Shown piece after piece: positions 9,290 through 21,228 of a stretch of 64,000 bases of DNA. The notes beneath the pieces are model-generated. The model was not told the origin of the DNA and searched no databases. It was given only the letters and a program-made list of their open reading frames with translations. The translations under genes were made by a program, and so were the position numbers. This DNA comes from Rhizobium oryzihabitans (GTDB lineage: Bacteria > Pseudomonadota > Alphaproteobacteria > Rhizobiales > Rhizobiaceae): NCBI RefSeq assembly GCF_010669145.1, contig NZ_CP048632.1, positions 806,001 through 870,000 of the forward strand, in the 5' to 3' direction. How positions within the stretch are numbered: position 1 is the first letter of the stretch; each line of letters begins with the position of its first letter.

Positions 9290-10597
9290 TTATTCGTAAC
9301 GCAGGGCCTGCACCGGATCGAGCTTGGAAGCCCGCCATGCTGGAAAGATCGTTGCCAGGAAAGAAAGCGTCAGCGCCATGATGACGACGGTGATGGTCTC
9401 GCTCAAATCCATTTCGGCCGGCAGCTGGCTGAGGAAATACAGCTGCGGATCAAACAGCACCGTGCCGGATACCCAGGAGAAGAACTGCCGGATGGATTCC
9501 ACATTGAGGCAGACGATGACGCCGAGCGCCACGCCGGCAAAGGTGCCGACCGTGCCGATCGCCGCCCCCGTCATGAAGAAGATACGCATGACCGCACCGG
9601 AACTGGCGCCCATCGTGCGCAGAATGGCGATATCGCTGCCCTTGTCCTTCACCAGCATGATGAGACCGGAAATGATGTTCAGCGCTGCCACCAGAACGAT
9701 GAGGGTGAGGATCATGAACATGACGTTTCTTTCCACCTGCAGGGCGGAGAAGAAGGTCTGGTTCCGCTGTCGCCAGTCGGTGATATAGATCTGCCGTTCG
9801 GCCGCCTGCTCCACCAGCGGCCGGATGCCGTCGACATCATCAGGGCGGCTGACATAAAGCTCGATCGATTGCACGATGCCATCGGCATTGAAATAAAGCT
9901 GGGCTTCCGACAAGGGCATATAGATCATCGAGGCGTCATATTCCGACATGCCGATCTCGAAGACACCGGATATTTTGTAGGATTTGACGCGTGGATTGAC
10001 ACCCATCGGCGTCACATCGCCTTCCGGCGAAATGAGGGTGATATCGTCACCCGCCGTCACGCCGAGCTGGGCGGCAAGCCTTGAGCCGACCAGAACCCCG
10101 TCGCCCGCCATGAAGCCGACGAGATCGCCGGTCTTGATGTTGGTCGCGACTTCCTTGATCTTGTCGATGTCTTCCTGGCGCACGCCGCGCACCAAGGCAC
10201 CCGAGCCCGCGCCGCCGCGACCGGAGGCCAGGGTCTGGCCCTCCACCAGCGGCAGGGCCATGTTGACACCCGGAACGGCGGCGAATTTCTTCGCCAGCTC
10301 ATCATAATTGTTGAAGGGCTGATCGATCGGCTGGACGATCATGTGGCCGTTGATGCCGAGAATGCGGGAAATCAGCTCGGTGCGGAAACCGTTCATCACC
10401 GCCATGACGATGATGAGCGTCGCGACGCCCAGCATGATGCCGACGAAGGAGAAGCCGGCGATGACGGAAATGAACGCTTCCTTGCGCCGCGATCGCAGAT
10501 AGCGCCACGCCACCATGCGCTCGAAAGCGGAAAACGGCCGGGCGGTTTTTTCCCGGGCGGAAGGAGCCGCACCCTTGTCAGCCTCGGCTTTTGCCAT
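9290..10597 (-). CDS. lolC: Lipoprotein-releasing ABC transporter permease (LolC/LolE type)
   Basis: Inner-membrane subunit that hands lipoproteins to LolA. 435 residues: cytosolic N-terminal region with the family motif AWRYLRSRRKEAFISVIAGFS (first half WRYLRSRRKEAF), one membrane helix near 40-65, a large periplasmic domain, and three C-terminal helices near 290-430 (MacB-like FtsX permease). Alphaproteobacteria usually have a single LolC/E-type permease, so it probably forms a homodimer with two LolD. An intercistronic region of about 125 bases with two hairpins separates it from proS. Confidence 0.93.
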   Translation of the reverse strand: MAKAEADKGAAPSAREKTARPFSAFERMVAWRYLRSRRKEAFISVIAGFSFVGIMLGVATLIIVMAVMNGFRTELISRILGINGHMIVQPIDQPFNNYDELAKKFAAVPGVNMALPLVEGQTLASGRGGAGSGALVRGVRQEDIDKIKEVATNIKTGDLVGFMAGDGVLVGSRLAAQLGVTAGDDITLISPEGDVTPMGVNPRVKSYKISGVFEIGMSEYDASMIYMPLSEAQLYFNADGIVQSIELYVSRPDDVDGIRPLVEQAAERQIYITDWRQRNQTFFSALQVERNVMFMILTLIVLVAALNIISGLIMLVKDKGSDIAILRTMGASSGAVMRIFFMTGAAIGTVGTFAGVALGVIVCLNVESIRQFFSWVSGTVLFDPQLYFLSQLPAEMDLSETITVVIMALTLSFLATIFPAWRASKLDPVQALRYE

Positions 10598-10721
10598 TTC
10601 GTCTCCCTGATCTCACCTTGCAAGATCGGTCTTTTCAAAGACCGGTCCCAATCTCTGCGGCATCCGCTCTAAAACTGGAGCGGTCTTCGGATGAAGGCCG
10701 CTCCCATCTTTCCGTTCGTGC

Positions 10722-12044
10722 TTAGCCAAGCACCCTGTTCATTGCCGCCTCGATCGTGACGGTTTCACGTTCGCCGGTCTTGCGGTCCTTCACTTCGACC
10801 TCGCCATTCGCGACCGAACGCGGGCCGACGATGATCTGCAACGGCACGCCGATGAGGTCGGCGGTGGCAAACTTCTGGCCGGCGCGGTCGTCGGTGTCGT
10901 CGTAAAGAACATCCTTGCCGGCGTTCGACAGCGAGTAATACAGCTTTTCGCAAGCAGCATCACAGGCCTCGTCGCCAGCCTTCATGTTGATGATGACGAC
11001 ATCGAACGGAGCAACCGAAGCAGGCCAGATGATTCCGTTCTCGTCATGCGATGCTTCAATGATGGCGGGAACAAGGCGTGTCGGCCCGATGCCATAGGAA
11101 CCCATGTGGACGGGGTGTTCCTTCCCATCCTTGCCCTGCACTTTCGCGCCCATCGGCTCGGAATATTTGGTGCCGAAATAGAAGATGTGGCCGACTTCGA
11201 TACCGCGCGCGGAAAGGCGCTCGCCATCGGGAATGGCGTCATAGGCGGCTTCGTCGTGCATTTCGGAGGTGGCGGCATAATCGGCCGTCCACTCGTCGAA
11301 AACGCCCTGAAGCGCCGCGACATCGTCGAAATCGGTATTTTCAGCGGGAATGGCGCGGTCGAGGAAGCTCTTGTGGCAGAAGACTTCGGATTCGCCGGTA
11401 TCGGCCAGAATGATGAATTCATGGCTGTGATTGCCGCCGATCGGGCCGGTATCGGCGCGCATGGGAATGGCGCGCAGGCCAAGGCGCTCGAAGGTGCGCA
11501 GGTAAGCCACGAACATCTTGTTATAGGAGTGGATCGCGTCTTCCTTGGTCAGATCGAAGGAATAGGCGTCCTTCATCAGGAACTCACGCGAGCGCATGGT
11601 GCCGAAACGCGGGCGAACCTCGTCGCGGAACTTCAGCTGGATATGGTAGAGGTTGAGCGGCAGGTTCTTGTAGGACTTCACATAGGAACGGAAGATGTCG
11701 GTGATCATCTCCTCGTTGGTGGGACCATAGAGCATCTGACGGTCCTGGCGGTCCTTGATGCGCAGCATTTCCTTGCCGTAGTCATCGTAGCGGCCGCTTT
11801 CCTGCCAGAGCTCGGCCGATTGCAGCGTCGGCATCAGAAGCTCGATGGCGCCGGAGCGGTCCTGCTCCTGCCGGATGATCCTGTTGACCTTGTCCAGCAC
11901 ACGTTTGCCGAGCGGCAGCCAGGAATAAATGCCAGCCGATTGCTGCCGGATCATGCCCGCACGCAGCATCAGGCGGTGGGAGACGATCTCCGCTTCCTTG
12001 GGGTTTTCCTTCAGGATGGGCATGAAATAACGGCTAAGACGCAT
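10722..12044 (-). CDS. proS: Prolyl-tRNA synthetase
   Basis: Charges tRNA-Pro. I start at ATG 12044 ([19 protein letters not shown]), which matches the family N-terminus; an in-frame upstream ATG at 12170 would add 42 unconserved residues. 440 residues, the short bacterial form without the editing insertion seen in E. coli. Class II motifs are visible: motif 2 ([20 protein letters not shown]) and motif 3 ([16 protein letters not shown]), plus the anticodon-binding C-terminus ([19 protein letters not shown]). Confidence 0.95.
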   Translation of the reverse strand: MRLSRYFMPILKENPKEAEIVSHRLMLRAGMIRQQSAGIYSWLPLGKRVLDKVNRIIRQEQDRSGAIELLMPTLQSAELWQESGRYDDYGKEMLRIKDRQDRQMLYGPTNEEMITDIFRSYVKSYKNLPLNLYHIQLKFRDEVRPRFGTMRSREFLMKDAYSFDLTKEDAIHSYNKMFVAYLRTFERLGLRAIPMRADTGPIGGNHSHEFIILADTGESEVFCHKSFLDRAIPAENTDFDDVAALQGVFDEWTADYAATSEMHDEAAYDAIPDGERLSARGIEVGHIFYFGTKYSEPMGAKVQGKDGKEHPVHMGSYGIGPTRLVPAIIEASHDENGIIWPASVAPFDVVIINMKAGDEACDAACEKLYYSLSNAGKDVLYDDTDDRAGQKFATADLIGVPLQIIVGPRSVANGEVEVKDRKTGERETVTIEAAMNRVLG

Positions 12045-12299
12045 GACGGCTTCCATTGATATTGGCGATAACGCGCATATGCGCGGGAATCGCCCCGAAT
12101 AGAGGGATATTGGCGCCGTACATAGCCGTTTCCCGCCAAGAAGAAAACCCGCCATGAAAAGAGCGCTCAAGGCGATTTCATGGCATTTTCGCGATAGCTA
12201 ATTCGCGTCAAAACGCTTTGGTCGGAATATTATTCTTGTTCCGGTGCGACAAATTGCACCATAGGGAATTTTTTGCCGACTGTAACAAATATGCAAAAA

Positions 12300-12486
12300 A
12301 TGAGATGACAAGCATGGGTGATTAAGCTAGCTTTAGCTTACAAAAGAGGCAGGAAGTCTAAATTCTTGTCGTTTTCGCGGTCAGTCTTGGAGGATCAGAT
12401 CTTAGGCGCGCTCGTTCGCTGCCCCGGTAACGGTTACAGATCACGCGAAACCTGAAAAACAAGGCTGAAAAGCCTTGTTTTTTTTT
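12300..12486 (+). ncRNA. Candidate small RNA with its own terminator
   Basis: The 3' end is well defined by a terminator at 12457-12486, on the strand opposite to both flanking genes, so it should end an independent transcript. The 5' end is a guess; I do not see a strong promoter. A short inverted pair (CGCG...CGCG around 12411-12448) suggests further structure. The rhizobial small RNA EcpR1, a stress-induced regulator of dnaA and gcrA, is, as I recall, encoded next to proS in Sinorhizobium, so this may be its homologue. That is inference by position. Confidence 0.45.
12457..12486 (+). terminator. Orphan Rho-independent terminator
   Basis: Perfect 10-bp stem AAACAAGGCT/AGCCTTGTTT (12457-12466 with 12471-12480) closed by a GAAA tetraloop and followed by six more T. 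No plus-strand gene precedes it. Confidence 0.85.
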
Positions 12487-12674
12487 GATTCATGGACGCG
12501 ACCAACCCCCGGCTCGTTATTCCGGTTAAATTGTGACGGTGAATCAGCCGTCCGATACGTCCATGCTGTGTGCACGATGGAGATGACATCCTTATGACAG
12601 TGTCCGGTGCGCCGCTTGCCGCGCCGTGGTGGGTGCTGACATGTGAGGATTTTTTACTCTGCCTCTTTCCCTTA

Positions 12675-12782
12675 TTCCTTTGCTTGTCACAGGGGCCTAG
12701 TCAGCCCAAGTCTTTGGGCTGAAAAGGACGCTCTCTCCGCGCGGACGCGCGTCGGCTGGATTCCTGTGACAGGCACAGGAAT
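12675..12782. repeat. Palindromic mosaic repeat (rhizobial intergenic element type)
   Basis: Outer inverted arms (TTCC...TTGTCACAGG at 12675-12692 with CCTGTGACA...GGAA at 12763-12782) enclose further hairpins: AGCCCAA-GTCT-TTGGGCT (12703-12720), a CGCGC palindrome near 12738-12751, and TCCTGTG-ACAGG-CACAGGA. This nested architecture is typical of the RIME/ABC-like elements scattered between genes of Rhizobiaceae. I cannot count genome copies from one window. Confidence 0.65.
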
Positions 12783-12829
12783 GAGGGGAAGAGAACGTCT
12801 GCTATGGGTGCCGACAGGCTTCCGATGCG

Positions 12830-13099
12830 TCAGTCGTAAACGGGAATAATTCTCGGCAGGTCATCAAGGCTGACGCCGAACCACCAGGATCCGCCGTACC
12901 AGATGCCGCAGATCAGGGCCGATATCAGGGTGGTCAACAAAACGACGCGGCCGCCCCTGAACCGCGACGGTGCGCTTGCGACCGTGCCCAGCGCCACGTC
13001 TCCGTCTTCCGCCTGGGTACGAAGGCCGATCGGCAGCACGACGAAAAGAACCGTCCACCAGACGATGAAATAAATGGCGAAGACCGAAAGAAGCGGCAT
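12830..13099 (-). CDS. DUF1467 family small membrane protein
   Basis: 89-residue-class inner-membrane protein of unknown function. I start at ATG 13099 because a good ribosome-binding site (AGGGAGGATG) precedes it and the family begins MPLLS.FAIYFIVWW. Two membrane helices are evident: residues about 3-25 (FAIYFIVWWTVLFVVLP) and 53-75 (VVLLTTLISALICGIWYG). A central loop with LRTQAEDGDVALGT is characteristic of DUF1467. It lies between rnj and proS, the usual place in rhizobia. Confidence 0.85.
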   Translation of the reverse strand: MPLLSVFAIYFIVWWTVLFVVLPIGLRTQAEDGDVALGTVASAPSRFRGGRVVLLTTLISALICGIWYGGSWWFGVSLDDLPRIIPVYD

Positions 13100-13275
13100 G
13101 ACATCCTCCCTGCATGTGCGTTCCTTGTAACGCATTCATCCGTAAACCGGAATCACTTCCCTGCCAGAAGCGCAAAAAGCCACAGGAAGAAGCGGGAAAC
13201 AGTTGCCACGTCATATCCGGATCAACCCGGATATGGCGCGACGCAGCTGTTTGAAAGGTCCAGCGGCTCTCCGGC

Positions 13276-14943
13276 TCAGACCTTCGTCACGAAAACCGTC
13301 ACGATCGGCTTCTTGCCCCAGGTCTGGTTGGCGGCAGCGCGCACGGCGCGGCGAACCGCCTCGCGCAGCAGTTCCAGATCCTTGCGACGGGCGCGGGGAA
13401 TGCTCTCCACAGCGCCGAGAACGGCGTCATAAAGCGTATCTTCCATATCCTCGCCTTCGTCATCGAATTCCGGCAGGCCGAAAGGCACGACATCAGGATC
13501 GCCGAGGAAGTCATAACGGCTGTCCAGCACCACATTGACGGACACATGGCCAGCGAAGGAAAGCTTGCGACGGTTGGAGATGCCCATCTCGTCCATATCG
13601 CCGATGAGATTGCCATCCTTGAAGACGCGGCCATGCGGTGCATCGTCGATGACTTCCGCCGGACCGGGCGCCAGGCGCAGAATATTGCCGTTGCGCACCT
13701 TCGGCACCTGCGAGATGCCGGCCTGTTCGGCCAGTTCCTTCTGCGCCACCAGATGGGCGGCCTCCCCATGCACCGGCACGACGATCTGCGGCTTCGTCCA
13801 TTCATACATCTTCAGAAGTTCGTTGCGGCGCGGATGGCCGGAAACGTGGACCAGAGCCTCATTGTCCGTGACGATGTGGACACCCTGCTCTATCAGGCCG
13901 TTCTTGATCTCGATGATTGCCTTTTCGTTGCCGGGAATGGCGCGCGAGGAAAACACGACCGTGTCCCCGGCGGCAAGCGCCACATTGCGCATCTCGTCAC
14001 GCGACAGCTTGGCAAGGGCCGCGCGTGGCTCGCCCTGAGAGCCGGTGAGAATGACGACGACCTTGTTGCGCGGGATATAGCCATATTCGTCTTCGGCCAG
14101 GAACGGCTTGATACCTTCCATGATACCGAGATCCTGCGAGACGTTGACGACGCGCTTCAGCGACGAGCCGAGCAGCAGCACCTCGCGGCCCGCCGCTTCT
14201 GCAGCCTGCGCGATGGAACGGATACGCCCGACATTGGAGGAGAAGGTGGTGATGGCCACGCGGCCCTCGGCATTTTCGATGATCTGCCGCAAACCTTCGG
14301 AGACTTCGTGTTCCGACGGAGACACGCCGTCGCGGAGCGAGTTGGTGCTGTCGCACATCAGCGCCAGCACGCCCTCTTCACCGATGGCGCGGAAGCGGGC
14401 CTCATCCGTCAACGGACCGAGCGACGGCGCTTCGTCGATCTTCCAGTCGCCCGTGTGGATGACATTGCCGAGCGGCGTGCGGATGACCAACGACATCGGC
14501 TCCGGGATGGAGTGATTGACGCCGACGGCCTCGATTTCGAAGGGACCGACATTGATGCGATCGCCCGCCTTGAAAGGCGTCACCGGGATCTCGGCGCGGG
14601 AGCCTTCATAGGCGCGCTTCGCCTCCAGCATGCCGGCGGTGAAACCCGAGGCATAGACGGGCACGTTGAGGCCCGGCCACAGATCGTTCAGCGCGCCGTA
14701 ATGGTCCTCATGGGCGTGGGTGATGATGATGCCTTTGAGGTTCTTCTTCTGCTCGGCGATGTAGCTGATGTCGGGCAAAACCAGATCGACCCCCGGCAGA
14801 TCGAGACCGGCAAAGGTCACACCGCAATCCACCATGATCCATTCGCGCTTGCTTGCTGGACCGTATCCGTAAAGCGCCAGATTCATGCCGATTTCACCGA
14901 CGCCGCCAAGCGGCAGAAATACCAGTTCGTCCTGTTTAGCCAT
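13276..14943 (-). CDS. rnj: Ribonuclease J
   Basis: Metallo-beta-lactamase/beta-CASP ribonuclease with 5'-3' exo- and endonuclease activity in rRNA maturation and mRNA decay. 555 residues from ATG 14943; an upstream ATG at 15015 would add a non-family tail. Visible: LPLGGVGEIGMNL near the N-terminus, the zinc motif THAHEDHYGAL, a distal His in VNHSIPEP, VIHTGDWKID, LMCDSTN, the beta-CASP SSNVGRI segment and the HVSGHPRRNEL motif near residue 370. Downstream of birA and probably part of the nuo-birA-rnj transcription unit. Confidence 0.94.
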   Translation of the reverse strand: MAKQDELVFLPLGGVGEIGMNLALYGYGPASKREWIMVDCGVTFAGLDLPGVDLVLPDISYIAEQKKNLKGIIITHAHEDHYGALNDLWPGLNVPVYASGFTAGMLEAKRAYEGSRAEIPVTPFKAGDRINVGPFEIEAVGVNHSIPEPMSLVIRTPLGNVIHTGDWKIDEAPSLGPLTDEARFRAIGEEGVLALMCDSTNSLRDGVSPSEHEVSEGLRQIIENAEGRVAITTFSSNVGRIRSIAQAAEAAGREVLLLGSSLKRVVNVSQDLGIMEGIKPFLAEDEYGYIPRNKVVVILTGSQGEPRAALAKLSRDEMRNVALAAGDTVVFSSRAIPGNEKAIIEIKNGLIEQGVHIVTDNEALVHVSGHPRRNELLKMYEWTKPQIVVPVHGEAAHLVAQKELAEQAGISQVPKVRNGNILRLAPGPAEVIDDAPHGRVFKDGNLIGDMDEMGISNRRKLSFAGHVSVNVVLDSRYDFLGDPDVVPFGLPEFDDEGEDMEDTLYDAVLGAVESIPRARRKDLELLREAVRRAVRAAANQTWGKKPIVTVFVTKV

Positions 14944-15147
14944 TATTCTTCTTATCCATTCACGAGAACGCGCGAGCGACGGCGATCTGCCGCGCCCCGC
15001 GCCGGTTACCAGCATCGGACCTGTTAAACCATCTGATCGACCGGGCCGATGCGGAGCCGGTCTGCCACCCTGCTTTTCAAGAGCTGCAGGAAAGCTCCAA
15101 CCTGTGGGATGCGGTTCGGCGCGGGCGTCCAGCCCGCACCGCGCACC

Positions 15148-15918
15148 TCATCCGAAAAAGACATCACCGGCGGCGATGGAGCGTCTTGCGCCCTCATCCT
15201 CGTCCAGCAGCAGATAACCATTATCATCAATTCCGACGAAACGCCCGCCTATCGAGCGGTCCGGAAAATTGACGGTGATATGTTCGCCGATACCGCAGGC
15301 GGCCGCCCGCCAGCCGGTCATGACGCCGGACACACCCCTGCCCTCATCCCAGCTTTTCAGCACATCCGCCGTTTCGCGGAAAAGATGGGCGAAGAGTTCG
15401 TCGGGTGAACAGGAAGCACCGTGTTCGGAAAGCATGGTGACGGGATAAAGCGGGTTTTCCGGCTTGTGGGCGATATTGATGCCGATGCCAATGACGATGG
15501 CGCGCCGTCCGTCCGGCAGAAGCTCCGCCTCCATCAAAATGCCACAGGTTTTCTGACGACCAATCAGCACGTCATTCGGCCATTTGATTTCAAGCGGGGC
15601 ACCGCCTGTCGGCAGGACCGCACGGATGGCGCGATAGACAGCCAGCGCAAAGGCGAGCGGCAGAGACCCTATGCGATCCGTCGGAGCGGGATCGATCAGA
15701 AGAAGCGAGGCGTAGAGATTGCCGGGCTCGGAGACCCACGGCCGGCCGCGACGGCCGCGCCCGCCGGTCTGGCGGATGGCGGTGATCCACAGATTGCCGC
15801 CATCGCCCGCCCGCGCCCGGGCAAAACATTCTATATTGGTCGATGGTGTTTCCACCATCGCTTCGTGCCGGAAGTCATCGATGGACACCCGGCCCGTATG
15901 CCTGTGCGTATTGGTCAA
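15148..15918 (-). CDS. birA: Biotin-[acetyl-CoA-carboxylase] ligase
   Basis: Attaches biotin to the carboxyl carrier protein of acetyl-CoA carboxylase and related enzymes. 256 residues, the short form without the N-terminal DNA-binding repressor domain. Signature motifs: TPSTN near residue 24, the ATP/biotin loop [12 protein letters not shown], the segment [10 protein letters not shown] with its catalytic Lys, and [10 protein letters not shown]. The frame opens with TTG at 15918, overlapping the nuoN stop as TTGA, which suggests translational coupling; ATG at residue 21 would cut into the catalytic domain. Confidence 0.92.
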   Translation of the reverse strand: MTNTHRHTGRVSIDDFRHEAMVETPSTNIECFARARAGDGGNLWITAIRQTGGRGRRGRPWVSEPGNLYASLLLIDPAPTDRIGSLPLAFALAVYRAIRAVLPTGGAPLEIKWPNDVLIGRQKTCGILMEAELLPDGRRAIVIGIGINIAHKPENPLYPVTMLSEHGASCSPDELFAHLFRETADVLKSWDEGRGVSGVMTGWRAAACGIGEHITVNFPDRSIGGRFVGIDDNGYLLLDEDEGARRSIAAGDVFFG

Positions 15919-17356
15919 AAGAACGTCTTTGCTGCGACCGTGACCGCATTGCCGAGCGCACCGCCGAAGACGATGAAGGCGACGACGAACAGTCCCGAAA
16001 GCGCATAAACGATTTTCAGTTCGCCGGCCGGACGCTCGAAGCTGCCCTTGGCCTCATCGAACCACATGACCTTGACGACGCGGATATAATAATACGCGCC
16101 GACGACCGAACCGATCACGCCGATGACGGCGAGCGGGTAGAGCTTGGCTTCGATGGCGGCGAGGAAGACGTAATACTTGCCGAAGAAGCCGGCGAGCGGC
16201 GGGATACCGGCAAGCGAGAACATCAGGATCGTCAGCACAACCGCCATGAACGGGTTGGTGGAGGAAAGCCCGGCCAGATCCTCGACAGTCTCCACATTGC
16301 CGATTTCCTTGCGGCGCATGGAGAGAATGCAGGCGAAGGTGCCAAGCGTCATGACCATGTAGATGGTCATGTAGAGAATGACCCCCGAAACACCAGCCTC
16401 TGTACCCGCCGCCAGACCGACAAGCGCGTAACCCATGTGACCGATGGAGGAATAGGCCATCAGTCGCTTGATGTTCTTCTGGCCGATTGCCGCAAACGAG
16501 CCGAGCAGCATGGAAGCGATGGAGATGAAGACGACGATCTGCTGCCAGTCGGCAAAAACCGGCTGGAAAGCATCAATGACGATGCGAACGAAGATCGCCA
16601 TGGCGCCAATCTTGGGGCCGCGGACAGGAAGGCCGTGACCGGGGTCGGCGCGCCTTCATAAACGTCCGGCGTCCACATGTGGAACGGCACGGCGGAGATC
16701 TTGAATGCCAGACCGGCGAGAACAAAGACCAGACCGAAAACGAGGCCGAGCGAACGCGTCTCTGCCGTCAGCACCTGGGCGATTTCGGTAAAGCCGGTAT
16801 TGCCGGTAAAGCCGTAAACCAGCGACATGCCGTAAAGCAGCATGCCCGAGGAGAGCGCGCCGAGAACGAAATATTTCAGGCCCGCTTCGGTGGAGCGCAG
16901 GCTTTCCCGGTTGATGGCGCAGACGACGTAGAGCGCAAGCGACTGCAGTTCCAGCGCCATATAGAGCGAGATCAGGTTGTTGGCCGAGATCATCAGCAGG
17001 ATGCCGAGGGTCGCCAGAACCAGCAGCACGGGATATTCGAACCGGCCGACCGGTTCGAAACGGCCCTGGCCGACGGAAAGGATCATGGCGGTGATCGAGC
17101 CGATCAGCGCCAGCACCTTCATGAAGTTACCGAAGGCATCGGCGACGTAAACGCCGCCGAAGGCCACACCCGAAGCGGGCGCAAAGACGATCCAGAGACC
17201 GACGACGAGCAGCAGGGCCACGGAGAGGCCCGTGACCGTCGTTGTCGACTTGTCGCCCGAGAAGACGCCAATCATGAGCAGCGCCAGCGCGCCGACCGCA
17301 AGGATCAGCTCGGGCGTCGCGATGTGCAGACTGGCAAAAAGAATTTCAGCGGTCAT
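15915..17356 (-). CDS. nuoN: NADH-quinone oxidoreductase subunit N, frameshifted as sequenced
   Basis: Antiporter-like proton-pumping membrane subunit of complex I. The N-terminal part runs from ATG 17356 through [11 protein letters not shown] and ends TPVTAFLSA; the C-terminal part ([14 protein letters not shown]... to KTFF) is in another frame. One missing base in the plus-strand GGGG run at 16614-16617 explains it: restoring a fifth G gives [16 protein letters not shown], as in the family. Both halves are otherwise intact, with many hydrophobic helices and the conserved Lys-bearing helices ([29 protein letters not shown]). Complex I gene order is unbroken, so a sequence error is the simpler reading. 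Confidence 0.92.
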
Positions 17357-17374
17357 GTCCAACGGGTCCTGTCG

Positions 17375-18885
<1,511 letters not shown>

Positions 18886-18886
<1 letters not shown>

Positions 18887-20883
18887 CAGAGGGCACTCCC
18901 GAGCATCATCCAGGTGACAAGCGCCGCGATGCCGATCAGCATCGCAAAGGCATAATGATAAAGGTAACCGGATTGCAGGCGGACCATGCGGTTGGTCACG
19001 TCAACCACACGCGCTGCAATGCCGTTCGGTCCATAATGGTCGATGACGGCGACGTCGCCCTTCTTCCACAGGAAGCGGCCGAGCGCCTTTGCGGAACGAA
19101 CGAAGAGGAAGTCGTAGAGTTCGTCGAAGTACCACTTGTTGAGAAGGAACTGGTAGAGGCCACGATGGGTCTCGGCCAGACGCTTCGGCGTCTCGGGCGA
19201 CTTGATATACATGTACCATGCGGTCACGAAACCAAGCGCCATGGCGAAGAACGGGCTCCACTTGACCCACAGCGGCACGTGGTGGAATTCCTCTAGGATT
19301 TCGTTGCCGGGAAGCGTGAACAGGGCACCCTTCCAGAATTCGGCATATTCCTCGCCGAAGAAGTAACCTTCGAAGGCCACACCGGCGAAGATCGCGCCGA
19401 TTGTGAGGATGAAGAGCGGGATCAGCATGACCATCGGCGATTCATGCACGTGGTGCATCACATCGGCCGAAGCGCGCGGCTTGCCGAAGAAGGTCATGAA
19501 GGCCAGACGCCAGGAGTAGAAGCTGGTGAACAGGGCCGCGATGACCAGCAGCGTGAAGGCGACGCCCGAGAGAACCGAATGCGAAGCATAAGCGGATTCG
19601 ATGATGACGTCCTTCGAGAAGAAGCCGGCAAAACCGATCATCGTGCCCGGAATACCAACGCCGGTCAGCGCCAGGGTGCCAACGGTCATGGTCCAGAAGG
19701 TGAGGGGGATATGCTTGCGCAGGCCACCCATGTAACGCATGTCCTGCTCGCCATCGACGGCATGGATGACCGAGCCGGCGCACAAGAACAGCAGAGCCTT
19801 GAAGAAGGCGTGCGTGAAGAGGTGGAACACGGCAGCACCATAAGCGCCGACGCCGAGCGCCACAAACATATAACCGAGCTGCGAGCAGGTCGAATAAGCG
19901 ATGACGCGCTTGATATCGTTCTGTACGAGACCGACGGTCGCCGCAAAGAAGGCGGTGATCGCACCGATCAGCGTCACGACAGTCAGCGCATCATGCGACA
20001 GTTCAAACAGCGGCGACATGCGGGCAACGAGGAAGACGCCGGCGGTAACCATGGTTGCAGCGTGAATGAGGGCGGACACCGGGGTCGGGCCTTCCATCGC
20101 GTCCGGCAGCCAGGTGTGCAGCAGGAACTGCGCCGATTTACCCATCGCGCCCATGAAGAGCAGCAGGCAAACGCCCGTCATCGCATTGGCCTTGTCCAGC
20201 TGCATGCCGAACAGGTTGATGACGGTTTCGGTGGATGCGGCACCTTCGGCCGGCAGATAGGTGCTGGCGGCAGCGAAGATCGTTTCGAAATTGATCGAGC
20301 CGAACAGCACGAACACGCCGCCAATGCCGAGGATGAAGCCGAAGTCACCGACGCGGTTGACGATGAAGGCCTTCATGGCGGCAGCCGATGCGGACGGCTT
20401 CTTGAACCAGAAACCGATCAGCAGATAAGACGCCAGACCCACGCCTTCCCAGCCGAAGAACATCTGCAGCAGGTTGTCGGAGGTCACCAGCATCAGCATG
20501 GCGAAGGTGAAGAGCGACAGATAGGCGAAGAAACGCGGACGATGCGGATCGTGGTGCATGTATCCGATCGAATAGAGGTGCACCAGCGTCGAGACGGTGT
20601 TGACGACGACGAACATGACGGCCGTCAGCGTGTCGATGCGGAATGCCCATTCGACGTCGATGCCGCCGGACTGGATCCAGCGCAGCACGGTGACCTTGAT
20701 CACCTCGCCCGGCTCGCCATGGGCAAGCGCGACGGTGAAGAACACGATCCAGGACAGGATGGCGACCACGATCATCAGACCGGTGGTGACATATTCCGAA
20801 GCCTTGGCGCCGATCGAACGGCCGAACAGGCCGGCGATCAGGAAGCCGATCAGGGGAAGAAAGACGATAGCCTTGTAGATCAT
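18886..20883 (-). CDS. nuoL: NADH-quinone oxidoreductase subunit L
   Basis: Distal proton-pumping subunit of complex I with the long lateral helix. 665 residues, full length. Motifs: [21 protein letters not shown] (part: [13 protein letters not shown]), [18 protein letters not shown], the channel motif [20 protein letters not shown] (part: [18 protein letters not shown]), [16 protein letters not shown], and a C-terminal region [15 protein letters not shown] ([13 protein letters not shown]). Seven bases separate it from nuoK. Confidence 0.97.
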
Positions 20884-20890
20884 AGCCTTA

Positions 20891-21199
20891 TCAGCCCTTC
20901 ATCATATTGACGTCTTCGACGGCGATCGATCCGCGGTTGCGGTAGAAGACAACGAGTATTGCAAGACCGATGGCCGCTTCGGCGGCTGCAACGGTCAGAA
21001 TGAACAAGGCGAAGACCTGGCCGACAATGTCGTTCAGGAAAGCCGAAAACGCCACCATGTTGATGTTGACCGCAAGCAGGATAAGCTCGATCGACATGAG
21101 GATGACGATGACGTTCTTCCGATTGAGGAAGATGCCGAAGATGCCGATCGTGAAGAGGATCGCGCTGACCGTCAGGTAGTGGGAAAGACCGATTTCCAT
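20891..21199 (-). CDS. nuoK: NADH-quinone oxidoreductase subunit K
   Basis: Small three-helix membrane subunit of complex I, 102 residues. Conserved: [21 protein letters not shown], the helix [15 protein letters not shown] with the buried Glu used in proton transfer, and [22 protein letters not shown] with the second Glu (quoted in pieces). Length and spacing fit the family exactly. It sits between nuoJ and nuoL. Confidence 0.97.
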   Translation of the reverse strand: MEIGLSHYLTVSAILFTIGIFGIFLNRKNVIVILMSIELILLAVNINMVAFSAFLNDIVGQVFALFILTVAAAEAAIGLAILVVFYRNRGSIAVEDVNMMKG

Positions 21200-21228
21200 A
21201 TTCTGTTTCCTTGGATCCGTTCGCGCCT

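Larger units (their letters stand above)
12045..12829. other. Gene-free region between proS and the DUF1467 gene
   Basis: About 780 bases with no convincing coding frame. It holds a relatively AT-rich part (12200-12370), a plus-strand terminator with no plus-strand gene in front (candidate small RNA, listed separately) and a palindromic mosaic repeat. A frame at 12643-12849 falls on the repeat and is not believable as a gene. Confidence 0.7.

Noticed and set aside
12643..12849. Plus-strand frame over the mosaic repeat
   Set aside because: Translation of a repeat element; such frames are frequent false genes in rhizobia.
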